Positions 11,229 to 23,022 of a DNA stretch of 64,000 nt are shown piece after piece (within the stretch, counting starts at the first letter, position 1; every line of letters begins with the position of its first letter). The DNA is from Chamaecrista fasciculata (Eukaryota > Streptophyta > Magnoliopsida > Fabales > Fabaceae). The stretch lies in the NCBI GenBank assembly GCA_003254925.1, contig QANZ01009716.1, forward strand, positions 156,568 to 220,567. The letters are read 5' to 3'. The notes under the pieces were generated by a model. The model made no database searches, was not told where the DNA came from, and saw only the letters and a list, made by a program, of their open reading frames with translations. The position numbers and the translations under genes were made by a program.

Positions 11229-13003
11229 TTCATTCCAGACTTTTGTATTGATGTATCATAAGAAATTAAAATATTTTCTGTAAACATCTCATCTCTTTCA
11301 AAAACCTTTCTAATATATATTATTCTTTGGTAGCAAAATGTAACGTTTTGTAAATTTTCACATTTGTCGCAAGATGTTGACACTACTACTAGGGCTGATT
11401 TTGTTAATTGTGCTTAGCAACCCACCATAACCGCTTTTTAGCAACACTTCCAAGCAAAAGGCGACGGAATCAAGAAGAACACAAACTTTAATTCAACGCA
11501 GAACTGCCAAACCATATAAATGAATCAAAAATAGGAGAAGAAGCAAATGCAACATTTCAATGCAGAAACCAAGAAAAAGGATGGTTCCTCATCCTCTTCA
11601 TTGGAGGGAGCAGCAACTCTTCATTTCGTTTTCAATTTTTCTTTTATTTTTTTGCATCATCTCCAAGCCTCATGCATCTTTGTATTACTAAAATTTTTCT
11701 CATGGAATTCAATACTCAGCTCAGTATCGCATATAGGGATGATTAAAATACTTAAATTTGATGACCCCGAAGTCTTACCCTGTGGGTTTGGATTTAGGTC
11801 TAGGTATGGTGATACCTACTCGTATCCTACCTATATTTTATCAATACTAATAAATATTAATTTTTATATAGGTAGGATACGAGTAAGGTATCACCATACC
11901 TAGACCCAAATTCAGACCTAGGATGTAAATATTTAATATTTTTTCAATAAAAATATTAAATTAATATTTAATAATTATGAAATATTCTACTCGTATTCAA
12001 TAAAAAATATTAAATATTTCATAAATATTAAAATATTTTATTAATGTATTCTTATTTTTGATTTATTTTTTTTATTTTTAGTAATTATAGAAGTGAAAAA
12101 TTAAATGAAAATAAGTTTTATATCAATAAAAAATCATTTATTTTAAAAAATTTTCGGGTCTGGGTATGGGGATTAAACTACCTAACGGGCATGAGGATGA
12201 AGATTATTTTAAAACCTGCTCATATCTGGGTCTAGGTCCGAGGATCATAGCACCCTACCCATACCCTATCCATGAGCATCCCTAAAAAAAACAGAGAAAG
12301 AGAAAGAGAGAGAGTGGAGCAACAAAAATGGGAACAAAGAAAAAATTAGTAAGAACAGAAAGAAAAATCTGATTCTTAATAGTAGTGGTTTTGACTTTTG
12401 TGATTATTACAGACCGAACCAAATACCAGCTGCTTTCAATCCAATTAGTTGAACCGGCGGGTTTGGTTCGATTTTTAGCTCACTTAGCAAAAAAAACAAT
12501 CCATTTCTTAACAGCTATAAGAGAGAAGAACATGATGCCTGCCCCTTTAAAATTTATTATAAGAAACAATAATATATATACCTAAGGCTTGCTCAGTTTC
12601 TCTCGAGTATATATATATATCACTTAAGAAATTCCTTTTACTTTCAACTTTCATGAATCTAACAACAAAATTAATTCCTTCACTATAACTTCTATTCAAA
12701 AGTACTTGTTTTTAAGAAGATCACAAACTCAATAATCTCAATTAATTAGTTAGACTTATCACCAAACATCCACTTTAACAAGATCTAAGCTCACAATACC
12801 TCATCATCACACAAATTTCTCAAATTTTAAATTATGAAACTTCAAGCTAGGCATGATATATATTGAGCTAATAATTTATTAGGGAGCTTGACAACAACAT
12901 TACAAGGAATAGGAAATGTTTGAACAAAGTTTTAGATAAAAGACAACTTAACAAATACAGGATTAACCAAGAGTCCAAGACAACATATATATACCACAAC
13001 TAA
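11229..13003. repeat. SOT downstream flank, copy 2 of the duplicated unit
   Basis: Near-identical to 1-1799. It includes the second copy of the TAGGGATG MITE (11734-12284). No gene is supported. Confidence 0.85.
11734..12284. mobile_element. MITE with TAGGGATG/CATCCCTA ends, second copy
   Basis: Equivalent of 505-1051, with the same ends and the same internal hairpin. A few substitutions separate the two. Confidence 0.55.
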
Positions 13004-14089
13004 CTAATCAGGGAGTAACTTAAACGAGAGGCTAGACCCACCTAACTTTTCTTGAATAACATTAGATAATTTCTCTACCATTGAAGGAGACAAGTAATTA
13101 ACCCAATCTCCAATTTCACCTTTCCTAAAGAAATGCTTGTTCTCAGCAATGCCCAAGTAGTTCCCACTCTTGTTCACCTCCAACTCCTTCATCTTATTCA
13201 AGCTACACAATTGAATGATGTCTTCAATCACACCATTATTCTTTTCCTCTGAGCTAAAAGGACAATCCAAGAATTCTGCCATTCTTTTCACATGAAATTT
13301 GGTGTCTTCTTTCAAGTCCTCAAACTTCAAGAACATAACTTTGTTAGGTCTGTCCATGCTTTCATTCCAATATCCCAACATATGGCTCCAAAATGGACCA
13401 AACCCATTTATTCCCTTGCAATAATCCTCAAGTTGTTGTTCAATTGTTGCTATTGGGGATGATGATGATTTTGCCTTGATTACACTCAAGAAACAATGCC
13501 TAGACACAACAGTATCAAGGGGGTTGCGACATAAATAGATTATCTTGCAACTAGAGCTCTTGATTGAATCTGCCAATGAAGCAAAAGGAATGTGAGTACC
13601 AAACAGTCTTGGCTCACAAAAATTGGAGAGATCAGGGACATTAGTATTATTATTCTCATTGTTGTGGTTTTTGTTATGACTTGCATATAAGTCGACCTCA
13701 AAAAAAGGCACAAGAGTGTGAGGGTTGGAATGAAGTAAGGGATGGTTGTGATGTGAGGGACTGAAATGGTGACGTTTTGCAATGGCAAAAGCTAGGCCTT
13801 TCAACCAAGTGGTACCTGATTTTGGAATAGAGGCGACAATAATGTCATCGTCTTTTGCTTCGAAGTGTTGCTGGAAAGAGATTGTGGATTGGAGGATTTT
13901 TGAAGGGCACCAAAAATTTTGGAAATGGTATAAAGGAAAACCATTGGACAAATCCATCTCTTTGGGAAGAGAAAGAAGCATATTCCTAAGTTCTGGACTC
14001 ATCTCATTCTCTTCTTGAGAAAAAGCTTCATCCCACTCATTATTGCTTGATTGGTCTTTTGTGAAGGGGATGATAGTTGTTGCAGCCAT
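13004..14089 (-). CDS. Cytosolic sulfotransferase, full length (361 aa)
   Basis: An intact single-exon SOT, expected to be a soluble cytosolic enzyme that transfers sulfonate from PAPS to a hydroxyl on a small acceptor. The 5'-phosphosulfate loop PKSGTTW is at residues 89-95, the likely catalytic His is 166 (FGTHIPFASL), the 3'-phosphate-binding CRNPLD is at 187-192 with VVS after it, and RKGEIGDW is at 322-329. A low-complexity NKNHNNENNNTN loop lies at about 139-150. Length fits the plant family (about 320-370). The start is the first ATG and matches MAA starts in the paralogues. Its closest relative in the window is 55074-56153 by the shared 'KDQS..N' leader. Its flanks match 1-6.1 kb. Substrate unknown. 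Confidence 0.95.
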   Translation of the reverse strand: MAATTIIPFTKDQSSNNEWDEAFSQEENEMSPELRNMLLSLPKEMDLSNGFPLYHFQNFWCPSKILQSTISFQQHFEAKDDDIIVASIPKSGTTWLKGLAFAIAKRHHFSPSHHNHPLLHSNPHTLVPFFEVDLYASHNKNHNNENNNTNVPDLSNFCEPRLFGTHIPFASLADSIKSSSCKIIYLCRNPLDTVVSRHCFLSVIKAKSSSSPIATIEQQLEDYCKGINGFGPFWSHMLGYWNESMDRPNKVMFLKFEDLKEDTKFHVKRMAEFLDCPFSSEEKNNGVIEDIIQLCSLNKMKELEVNKSGNYLGIAENKHFFRKGEIGDWVNYLSPSMVEKLSNVIQEKLGGSSLSFKLLPD

Positions 14090-16130
14090 TGGAGTTTTAA
14101 CCAGTTAGGAATTGAGGAATTAAGTACAAGCCAGCACAATTCCTATTTGTTCTACATGACTAATAATTAAGTGGATGGAGGAATGCATGCAAGATTATCC
14201 CACCAATTAGAAGAAATTTGATTTGAACCCTCCTCTTCAAAGAACACTCAAATCAGCCACCAAAAGATCCATAAAATGATACAGAAAAATGGAGAATGAT
14301 GAATGGAGTGGACAATATTGAAAGAGATGAATGGAGGGTATGAAGTAGAAATGAAGATAAGGGTTTTGTTTGAAGAAGAGGAATAGGTGTAGTGACAGGG
14401 GAAGAGATAAGAGAAAATGGGATGCTCAAATCAGATGTTTTTCTTTTTTTGTGGTAGTTTTGTAACTTTGGATGTTTCAGGTTTCTGTCAGTTTTTTTTT
14501 TTTTATTTGGTTGCAAAAGTGCTAATTTCATCCCCAATCTATTTTTGTTGTCAATTTCATCGCCAATGTTTTATATTTTGGTCAAATTTCTTCTTTGTTT
14601 TTACTTTAGGTAAATAATATTGATAGAATCTAAGTAGCTAATGGTATATAATGTAAAATTGATAGAGAAAGAAACTCAAATTCTAACGCAGATCGAAAAA
14701 TAGAATGCAGACGGTCATTAATTTATTGAAAGAATATATTCAAAAGATAAAATTGACTAAAATGTAAAACATTAGGAGTGAAACTGACAACAAAAAACGA
14801 TTGGAGACGAAATTGATAGTTAGTGTAAAGTTTGAAGGAAATTAATACTCTTGCCTTTTTATTTTAGTATTTCATAAATTTTAGATTTCGGTAAAAACTT
14901 ATTTTATGATAATTTAGGAATAAAAATGCGTGAGATTAAAAACTTTTTGGTTTGATTTTGGTCCTTAAAAAATAAAAATATTTGAGTTGAGGATTCAAGA
15001 CGGATAAAATTTTGCACCTAGTATAATTTTAATTTCAGAAAAATTCTAAAAGTTAACTAGTAACTAAAGTCATTTTTCAGATAAATGTATGACTAATTTT
15101 ATATTTTTATTTCTTAAATTTTGCTCAAATTAAATTCCTAAATAAATCAAAATTTAATACGTTAATTATGCTAATTAATTCACTCAAAAAAAAGTCTCAA
15201 TTTAATCTGTTTAATTCATTCAAAAAAAATCTTAGTATCAATCATACTTCAACACCTTATTTTAATTATTCTCTAGTATTTCTTTTGGCCCGAATTTATC
15301 CTCTAGTTATCTTATAATATTCTAACTCTAAAATCCAAGTCATTACAATTTTTGCATTTATCATTATAATTTTTATTTTTAAAAATAATTTATTTACTAA
15401 TTTAAATAGAAAAGAATACTTTATCTACTTAATTATGTAAAATAGTTTAATATATCACACTTTTTAATAATTCATGAATTTAAAATATCAAAAATAATAT
15501 TTTAAACTAAAATAAAATTTTAGGTCACTCTTTGACAAGTTAATAATTTCTGTAAATAAGTTAATCACAAATTTATGTTTAATATCGATTACTCAAAATT
15601 AGGGCCATTACACTTACAAGTAAAAATTGAATCGACGAGACAACAATTTAAGATTCAATAATTTAATTAAAGTTAATTTAAGATTTAAACAATATAAGAA
15701 TTCTGAAGTGTATTATTGCTTCTTTAAAATTTTGAAATAAATTTATATTTTCAAAATAAAAATTTGAGTGTAATTAATACACTTTAACAAGTGTTATAAG
15801 GGCACTCGTTAGCACTAAAAATATTCCATTAATAATTCATTCATTAATTATTTAAAGAAAATTTGAAAGCCATATATCAAGATTTGAAAAAAATATATAT
15901 TATATAGTTGCTACTGCTGAAAGAAAAAATAGTATTCAAAGTGTTTTTTAATAGAATTCACAACAAAATTAAAGTTTAAAAATTGTAGATTCTAAGATCT
16001 TCCAAAAGTAAAACTTCAAGATAATTTTTTTGTCATTGGAAATGACGTGACCTTTCATAAAAAAGTAAAGGCAGCTGATTTTTGATTATTTTTTTTTTCT
16101 TCAGACTTTACAATGCTACGGAAGGCAATT
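14090..16130. repeat. SOT upstream flank, copy 2
   Basis: 5' flank of the 13004 gene, colinear with 3713-5870. It contains the MITE at 14513-14857 and the palindromic motif near 15785. The minus-strand promoter must lie at its left end. I could not pick a convincing TATA box. Confidence 0.75.
14513..14857. mobile_element. MITE, 'gcaaaagtgctaat' family, second copy
   Basis: Matches 4124-4475 in the sister unit and 57087-57416 elsewhere. Confidence 0.55.
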
Positions 16131-16857
16131 CCGAGAGAATCAGCAAGATGAAGAGGCATGTGACAATTGACATTAATACATTATTTTATTTCATTTTAGT
16201 TCCATTTCTTCTTTATCACTTTTTTAATTTTTGGACTTCGGCTTATGGATATTTTGAAGTTGGGTTTTGAAATATGACATAAATCATTGACATTATTTGT
16301 CATAATAAGTAAATTCAAAAAAAAAAATGAGTTCCATACGCTTTCTAGTAATTAGTAATTACACATATAAAAACTATAATTTTTTTTTCTAATATGGAAA
16401 ATATCATATCATATATATATAGTACTCATTTTTAACGGTATATATAACTTAAGCCAATAATGGTATTTTTTTGTTGATATTTCTCAAAAAATTTAATAGA
16501 GATCAAGAAACATTTTATTAACTACAAAATGGGTAAAAACGCATATTACATCATCAGATAAACAAAACAAATAAAAAAATATATAAAAATAACTATACAT
16601 TTAAATAATGATTAATTTAGTAAAACTAAAAGAAAAATCAATGTGCCAAAGACTTTTATATGACTATTCATGAGAGAAAAGAATATAGAAGAGAATTTTT
16701 GTATGATCAATAATCAATAATCAATAATATAAATAAAATAAAGAACTTAAAAAAAATCCTTAAAACAAAATTATAAAATACTTCCAAAAGAAATTATCAG
16801 GAAATTAAATGTTTGTTTTGGGTGTCATTTCAGACTTAAAATCATTGTAATCGAAGC
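16131..16857. other. AT-rich upstream region of the 16942 SOT gene
   Basis: No coding. The last ~50 bases ('ggtgtcatttcagacttaaa') are shared with promoters of the 37512, 45218 and 49290 SOT loci, so this end is the conserved proximal promoter. Confidence 0.6.
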
Positions 16858-16865
16858 TATAAATA
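16858..16865 (+). promoter_or_regulatory. TATA box of the 16942 SOT gene
   Basis: TATAAATA lies 77 nt before the ATG. The surrounding 'gctataaatagtgaaagcc' is conserved upstream of the 37512 and 45218 genes, which supports it as a core promoter. Confidence 0.75.
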
Positions 16866-16941
16866 GTGAAAGCCACATTTCCCAATTCATTCCTCAATTA
16901 CTAGCAACGCTATACCACTTATCGTTGCTAAAGCTCCAATA

Positions 16942-17528
16942 ATGGCTGCAAAACCTATATTGGAAGACGCTTTCAATATTGAAGAAGAAGTGAAAATGAT
17001 GAGCCCAGAAACTAGAAATCTCATTCTTTCTCTTCCAATAGAGAAGGATGCAGACAACCGTTTTCACTTGAGCTTTTTCCAAAACTTTTGGTGCCCTTCA
17101 AGAATTCTCCAAGCCACAATCTCTTTTCAGCAACACTTCCAACCAAAAGGCAACGACATTATTGTCGCCACCTTTCCCAAATCAGGCACCACTTGGATCA
17201 AAGCCTTAGCTTTTGCTATTGCAAAACGCCAACGTTTCAGTCCTTCACACAACAACAAAAACCATCCTTTACTTCATTACAACCCTCATTCTCTTGTGCC
17301 TTTCTTTGAGATGACTCTCTATAATAATAGAACAAGTAGCCACAACATTATTATTCCTGATCTTTCTAATTTCTTTGATGATGAGCCAAGAATTTTTGGT
17401 ACCCATATTCCTTTTGCTTCATTGCCAGATTCAATCAAGAGCTCTAATTGCAAGATAATCTATTTATGTCGCAACCAACTTGATACTTTTGTGTCTAGGC
17501 ATTGTTTCTTGGCGGGAGTCAACCCAAC

Positions 17529-17560
<32 letters not shown>

Positions 17561-18015
17561 TCCCAATAAAAGCAACAATTGAACATCACCTTGAGATTTA
17601 TTGCAAGGGAATAGCCTCTTTTGGTCCATTTTGGAGCCATATGTTGGGATATTGGAACCAAAGCAAGAGCACACCCAACAAGGTTATGTTCTTGAAGTTT
17701 GAGGACTTGAAAGAAGACACCAAATTTCATGTGAAAAGAATGGCTGAATTCTTGGATTGCCCTTTTAGCTCTAAGGAAGAGAGTGATGGTGTGATTGAAG
17801 ACATCATTCAATTGTGTAGCTTGCAGAAAATGAAGGAATTGGAGGTGAACAAGAGTGGGAAATTCCTTGACATCTTTGAGAACAAGTATTTCTTTAGGAA
17901 GGGTGAAATAGGAGATTGGGTTAATTATTTGTCTCCTTCAATGATAAAGAAATTATCTAATGTTGTTGAAGAAACGTTAGGTGGGTCTGGTCTCTCTTTC
18001 AAACTCATGCCTTAA
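16942..18015 (+). CDS. Cytosolic sulfotransferase, full length (357 aa), CRNQ variant
   Basis: An intact intron-less SOT. PKSGTTW is at residues 79-85, the catalytic His at 155, and RKGEIGDW at 319-326. The 3'-phosphate-binding motif reads CRNQLD (176-181) where the paralogues have CRNPLD. The Arg and the following Ser (VS) are kept, so binding may survive, but the Pro-to-Gln change is unusual. A serine run at 197-206 is encoded by a TCA/ATC trinucleotide repeat. It lies on the strand opposite to 13004, with its own TATA box. It belongs to the 'SPETRNLILSLPIEKD' group with 37512, 45218 and 49290. The acceptor cannot be inferred. Confidence 0.95.
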
Positions 18016-18290
18016 TTAGTTGAATATTTGATGTTGTTGTATGTAATAAATTAGATATGATCTGCAATCCCATGTTATTGTGTTGGTCTTGAAACTAGCT
18101 GGATGGAATTGTCTTGTCGTTTCATAGTGTTCTTTGGTGATGATGAGAACATAGATATAAATGAGCTTTTAGTTTCCTCTATATATGTAACTTAATTGTG
18201 GAACCATCCGTGAGTGTGACTGCTTTTATTTGATGAATTTCACTTTTATAAAACACAATCCTCTAATAATTGGAATGTCCAATGTCCAAT
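18016..18290 (+). other. 3' UTR-like flank of the 16942 SOT gene
   Basis: It contains 'gtaataaattagatat' and 'tttatttgatgaatttca', which recur after the SOT copies at 2426, 19771, 23064, 30318 and 31804. They are probably the transcript end and polyadenylation region. Confidence 0.6.
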
Positions 18291-18439
18291 TGCTAGTTTT
18301 GACTATTGAACCCTGAATTGTACCCTTATTTTTTTATGGCCAACAGCATCACCTTTATAGTTCATATATATATATATAATTTAATAGTAAAATAATAAAA
18401 CAATAAAAATATAATTTTAGGAGATATTCAATAATATAT

Positions 18440-18978
18440 GGTCAAAGGGCCATTTTGTTCCTAAATGTATCATAATGTTCATTTTGGTCCATTATGTTTC
18501 AAAATGTTCAAATTGGTCCAAAATATTGGCAAAATATTTTATTTTGGTCATAAATATATATTGGTAAAATATTTCATTTTGGTCCCAAAGCAATGAATTT
18601 ATTCATATTTCTTTCGTATCTCATTTCAACTTTAAACAACTTGTTAAGAGGAACTCGTAGATCTGAATTCGTCAATTCGAATTTGAAACGAGAGAGAGAT
18701 ATAATCAATTTTGCTTGTTTAATCATGTAACGAGCAGTATAATTTTATGACCAATTTGACCTTGTTTGTTGACGGCTCCAACTGAATAGAGAAAGTACTC
18801 TTAAATAATATGTAGCTCTAAATTCGACAAGTTTGAACATGAAACGAGTCATATTTAATAGTTTGAGATCAAAATAAAATATTTTGTCAATATTTAGATT
18901 CAGTTTAAACATTTTGAAACATAATGGACAAAAATAAACATTAGGACATACATTTATGAGCAAAACGACCTTTTAGCC
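18440..18978. mobile_element. MITE, 'ggtcaaagggccattttg' family
   Basis: Terminal inverted repeats of about 29 nt: the left starts 'ggtcaaagggccattttg' and the right ends 'caaaacgaccttttagcc'. Inner arms repeat 'ccaaaatgaacatt'. It does not code. A right-half copy is at 29960-30231. Confidence 0.7.
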
Positions 18979-19770
18979 ATCATATATTAAAGCAACTCTT
19001 ACTTCTTAAAATAATAATTTAAATGTTTTAGTTTTTTTTTTGTTAAAATGTAAATATATATATGAATAACATTTTATAAAAAAATTAAAAACAAAGTATT
19101 AATATTAAATTAGATAATATGATAAAATAAATAAATAGATAATATGATAAAATATATTTATTTTATCATATGATAAATATAAAATAAATATATCCTCCCT
19201 GAATTTATTTTATTGTTTTTTTAATATTTTTCTGAGTTGTATGTATGTATTACGTTTGACTGTAAAAATATTTTGTTTATATATATATATATATAATAAT
19301 TGACTGGTTTCATATTGTTTTACTTAAAAAAATAAAATATAAGGTATATATTTATATGAATATACCGTTAAGTAATAATTTATATATATAAATAAAAAAA
19401 TAACAAAATGATAAAATTTAGTCTCATGAGATTTTTTAATGAAAAAATTATCCTTATTCTTGTTTAGAGAGATTAATTACAATTTTCTAACTATTAATTT
19501 CAAAAAATATGATAAATTATTATGATATTAAATAAATATAAAAAGCTTGAGAAAAAAAAGTCACACTGCAATAAGGATAATTTTGTTATACAAAAAATAT
19601 TAAAAAAAAAAGAAAGTTAATGCTAATTAATAATTTTGACTATTATATCTCATATTTAATATTTTCAAACATATTTATTACTCCTTAACAAGTATCGTAA
19701 GGACACTTGTTAGCTTAACTCTTATTTGATAGTAGTTCCAATTATTTATATCGTTGCTACAGCTATAGCT
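18979..19770. other. Very AT-rich spacer, no gene seen
   Basis: Runs of A/T and short TA microsatellites, plus the palindromic variant 'aacaagtatcgtaaggacac' near 19686. No coding sequence. Confidence 0.5.
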
Positions 19771-20083
19771 AACTCCAATAATAGTAGCTGCAAAATCAAT
19801 AATCTTGGAGGATGCTCTCACTGAAGAAGAGAAAAAGATGAACTCAACAAGGTTATGTTCTTGAAGTATGAGGACTTGAAAGAAGACACCAAATTTCATG
19901 TGAAAAGAATTGCAGAATTCTTGGATTGTCCTTTTAGCTCAGAGGGAGAGACAAGTTTTTCTTTAGGAAGTGTGAAATAGGAGACTGGGTTAATCACTTG
20001 TCTCTTTCCGTGGTGGAAAAATTATCTAATGTTGTTGAAAAAAGTTAGGTGGGTCTGGTCTCTCTTTCAAATTCATGCCTTAG
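19771..20083 (+). pseudogene. Internally deleted sulfotransferase remnant
   Basis: The 5' end resembles a SOT start, but the ATG is lost ('ccaataatagtagctgc'). About 20 leader codons ([14 protein letters not shown]) are fused directly to the [22 protein letters not shown] segment, deleting some 200 residues including PKSGTTW and the catalytic His. Further indels follow around the 'SSEGETSFS' and RK-motif regions. The tail keeps the usual SOT stop and 3' UTR. Confidence 0.9.
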
Positions 20084-20330
20084 TTCAAATTTTAATGTCG
20101 TTATATATCTGCAATCCAACATTATTTTAGTCTTCAACTAGCTAGCTGTATGGAATTGTCTTGTTGTGTCATAATGTTCTCTGGTGATGATTACATCAGG
20201 TTCTACAATTATCCCATGTTATAAATGAGCTTTTATTTTCTCCCTTGTGACTTTATGGTGGACCAAGTGAGTGTGACCGCTTTTATTTGATGAATTTCAT
20301 TTTCATAAAAACAATCCTTTGATAATTAAA

Positions 20331-20404
20331 ATAGGTATATGCTGTTACAAATAACAAAAAGAAAGGTTAAATATAAATAACAGAAAGTAACAGCATATAC
20401 CTAT
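20331..20404. repeat. Perfect 18-bp inverted repeat, 38-nt spacer
   Basis: The left arm 'ataggtatatgctgttac' (20331-20348) is exactly complementary to 'gtaacagcatatacctat' (20387-20404). It sits just after the 3' UTR of the 19771 remnant. Confidence 0.8.
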
Positions 20405-20829
20405 TTTTCTTCCATTTTCTACAGAACATAAGCTAAAAGAATAAACCCCAAGTAACATGATATATATTTGATATCAAGAATTAAGTGAACGACATTATTA
20501 TACCATCATGTTTCTAAAATAGTGAGTTTTTGAAACTTCAGCAAATGTGTAGTAAAGATAGCCATGAGATGAGTGACTCATATTGAAAAGAACTTTAAAA
20601 GTGTGTTTGAATAAGATAAATTTAAGAGAGAAAGTAATTTTTAGATATAATTATTTTTTCAAATCTATCAAAATTATAAAAGAAAATACGTCAAATACTT
20701 CAAAAAAATTACTTTCCCTCCTAATTTTAATTTGTCCCAATAGAGTAAAGGAACTTTTTTTACAACTGTGTGGCTGTCTTCATTTTTCAAGTCCATAAAT
20801 ATCTAACCAATCGACCAACAAAGGGTTAA

Positions 20830-20835
20830 CACGTG
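20830..20835 (+). promoter_or_regulatory. G-box (CACGTG) in SOT distal promoter
   Basis: The context 'gggttaacacgtggaagcc' is conserved at 31615-31620 ahead of the 31804 SOT, along with about 100 bp around it. It belongs to the promoter of the 23064 gene, now separated from that gene by a Helitron. G-boxes bind bZIP and bHLH factors. Which factor acts here is unknown. Confidence 0.6.
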
Positions 20836-20882
20836 GAAGCCTTATCTCTCCACATGACCACGTATATCTCTCCTCATATATA

Positions 20883-20966
20883 TTTATTATTTATTGTGAG
20901 GTTACATAAGTAAGAATGCACAATGGCTGCAACATATACATACATACATATTTATTTTATTTTATA
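20883..20966. repeat. 84-bp direct repeat, left copy, flanking Helitron
   Basis: Identical to 22939-23022 over 84 bp ('tttattatttattgtgaggt' ... 'ttttata'). In the related 31804 promoter the corresponding sequence occurs once, so the duplication is tied to this locus. Confidence 0.92.
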
Positions 20967-22938
20967 TCTGAGGTAAATAAAAATATCAACTATATCACAT
21001 TAATAAACCAAAAATTCTGCTCCTATCTGCTGTTTTCTTTTCATCACTCTACTAATCTTTTTGCTGAGATTTGCTAATTCGTTTGATAAGATTTGCTGAA
21101 ATTGCAACTTTGAGATTTATGATGCCTCTATCTCTATATAGCTGCTTTGAGATGATGTGTATAGCAATGTTAATCTCATTATGACTCTTATTTACGCTTG
21201 GTTAGTTGTACTGAAATTTATACTTCTATAATGTCACTTCGGGACTGATCTGTTCATTCTACTTAATTCTATTTGCATTCTATAACATTTCCAAAGTTAC
21301 TTTCATTCTATCCTCCATTGTTGCTTGATTATTTTTTTGGGGAAATTGGAGTTGCATTGTCTAATTTGTTGTCTGCAAAATTTATGATGCAACTGAAGAA
21401 GTTTTTAATCTACCTTTTGCACCTACTATTTCATTTCTCAATTTGTTCACTGCAATACCACCTGACATATAAGTTTTGCTGAAATTGCCACATTGAAATT
21501 TATGTTGGCTCTCTATGTATATATTTGCTCTCATATGATGCGTTGAAACTTAGATTTCCATTATCTGACATGTGGGCTGACATGTGGGCTGATCTGTCCA
21601 GTATCAAACCTCCATTACATAATTCTATTCTTTAATTTCCATTTAATTAACTGAATCAAAACTGAAACTGCCATTCTGAAATTTTTATTCCTCTCTCTAT
21701 ATATAAGGCTTCAGATTACGCATTTGGAAAAAGTTTTTACATTGTGCCTGCCATTTTCACTTGGTTACTTTTCCTCACAATTACACTTCCATTCTCTGCA
21801 ATTCTGATCTGTCCCGTTTGAAATTGACATGATTGAAGTTGCCACTTTCAAACCTGTTTCCTCAGTCTGTGTGTCTATATAACTACTTCCTTTGGTTTGA
21901 AATTGATATTTCCTTTCAATTTAATAATCAAATGAGTAACACTTCTCAACTTTGAATGCAGTCTTGGCAAGGAGGTATGTCACAAATTAAATCAGCTGAG
22001 AAGGTACTCGCTGCCCAAAGTGTAAGTAATGTATCATGCATCTATTAAATTATTTACATAGAATCCATTTCAAAATAGCACTCTAATTTGAACTTTTGAT
22101 ATTTGCCCCACCATTTATCATTTTATGAACTATTCTCTGTTGCTGTCCAACTTTCATCAATGCAAAAAAGAGGGATTACGAAATTTAAAATGATCTAACA
22201 TGTCCCTTATTTATATTACTTATGCTATAATTACTAAAGAGGAATTAAGTAATATCCAATTTCAAAGTTCTACATTTCTGTCCAATCTGTATTGCAATTT
22301 AATTTCAGTTATATGCATTCCTAACCAATATATATAAAAACTTACAAAGTGCATTACTTCAATTCCATTCCTTATTATACTAACTCTATGCTTTATATAG
22401 GACCATGGATCACATTGTCTAGAAAGTCATCAAGATAAATCTTCTTCAAGTGCAGCTGTGTCCACACCTGCAAAATCTAAATCTATCATTGAGGAATTTG
22501 ACGATACATCTTTGGATGATCTCTTGACACCTCAGTTGTCCACCTCCAGACCAAAAAAGCACATTAAAATTGAGAAGACTGACTAAACAGCAGCTCTAGA
22601 TTTAATGGTTTAGCCTATTAGAACTCTTATCTAACTATTTTGATGAATTAGGAAGAATTGACATCTTTTGATTGTACAAATTCTAATGTCTATCACTTCC
22701 ATTATCAGCAGTTTAACTTTAAATATTTAGCTTATTTTGGACTGTAACATAACTTACATCTCAAACACATTTGCAGTCACTATATTATTAATGTAAGTAA
22801 GTCAATTATAGTATCATATTATCTTTACTGACTGTGCAAATATTATATTCTTGGTAGATAATGCATCAAATTATTAAATCCTCCAGGACAGTGAACAAAA
22901 AATTTTGAGCCCGTGCAAATGCACGGGTCTCAAACTAG
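20967..22938 (+). mobile_element. Helitron with RPA-like 3' exons (1972 bp)
   Basis: The 5' end is TCTGAGG after a host A. The 3' end has the hairpin CCCGTGCA-aa-TGCACGGG (22910-22927), then 'tctcaaa' and CTAG before a host T. These are Helitron termini. No Rep/helicase region is present, so it is non-autonomous. It lies in the promoter of the SOT pseudogene at 23064, placing the G-box about 2.2 kb from the ATG. Unusually it is bracketed by an 84-bp direct repeat, although Helitrons normally make no target duplication. Confidence 0.85.
21961..22586 (+). pseudogene. RPA1-like C-terminal exons inside the Helitron
   Basis: Two exon-like pieces are joined in phase by GT...AG. Exon one is about 21961-22021 (SWQGGMSQIKSAEKVLAAQS, followed by gtaagt), and exon two is 22402-22586 (starts DHGSHCLESHQDKSSSSA, ends RPKKHIKIEKTD and a stop). 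The wording resembles the variable C-terminal tails of RPA-like proteins that plant Helitrons often carry near their 3' end. That identity is inferred from context and style, with no full domain present. No start codon or OB-fold region is recognisable upstream, so this is a tail fragment. Confidence 0.5.
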
Positions 22939-23022
22939 TTTATTATTTATTGTGAGGTTACATAAGTAAGAATGCACAATGGCTGCAACATATACATACA
23001 TACATATTTATTTTATTTTATA
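22939..23022. repeat. 84-bp direct repeat, right copy
   Basis: Perfect copy of 20883-20966, directly after the Helitron CTAG. The proximal promoter and gene of the 23064 SOT continue from here. Confidence 0.92.
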
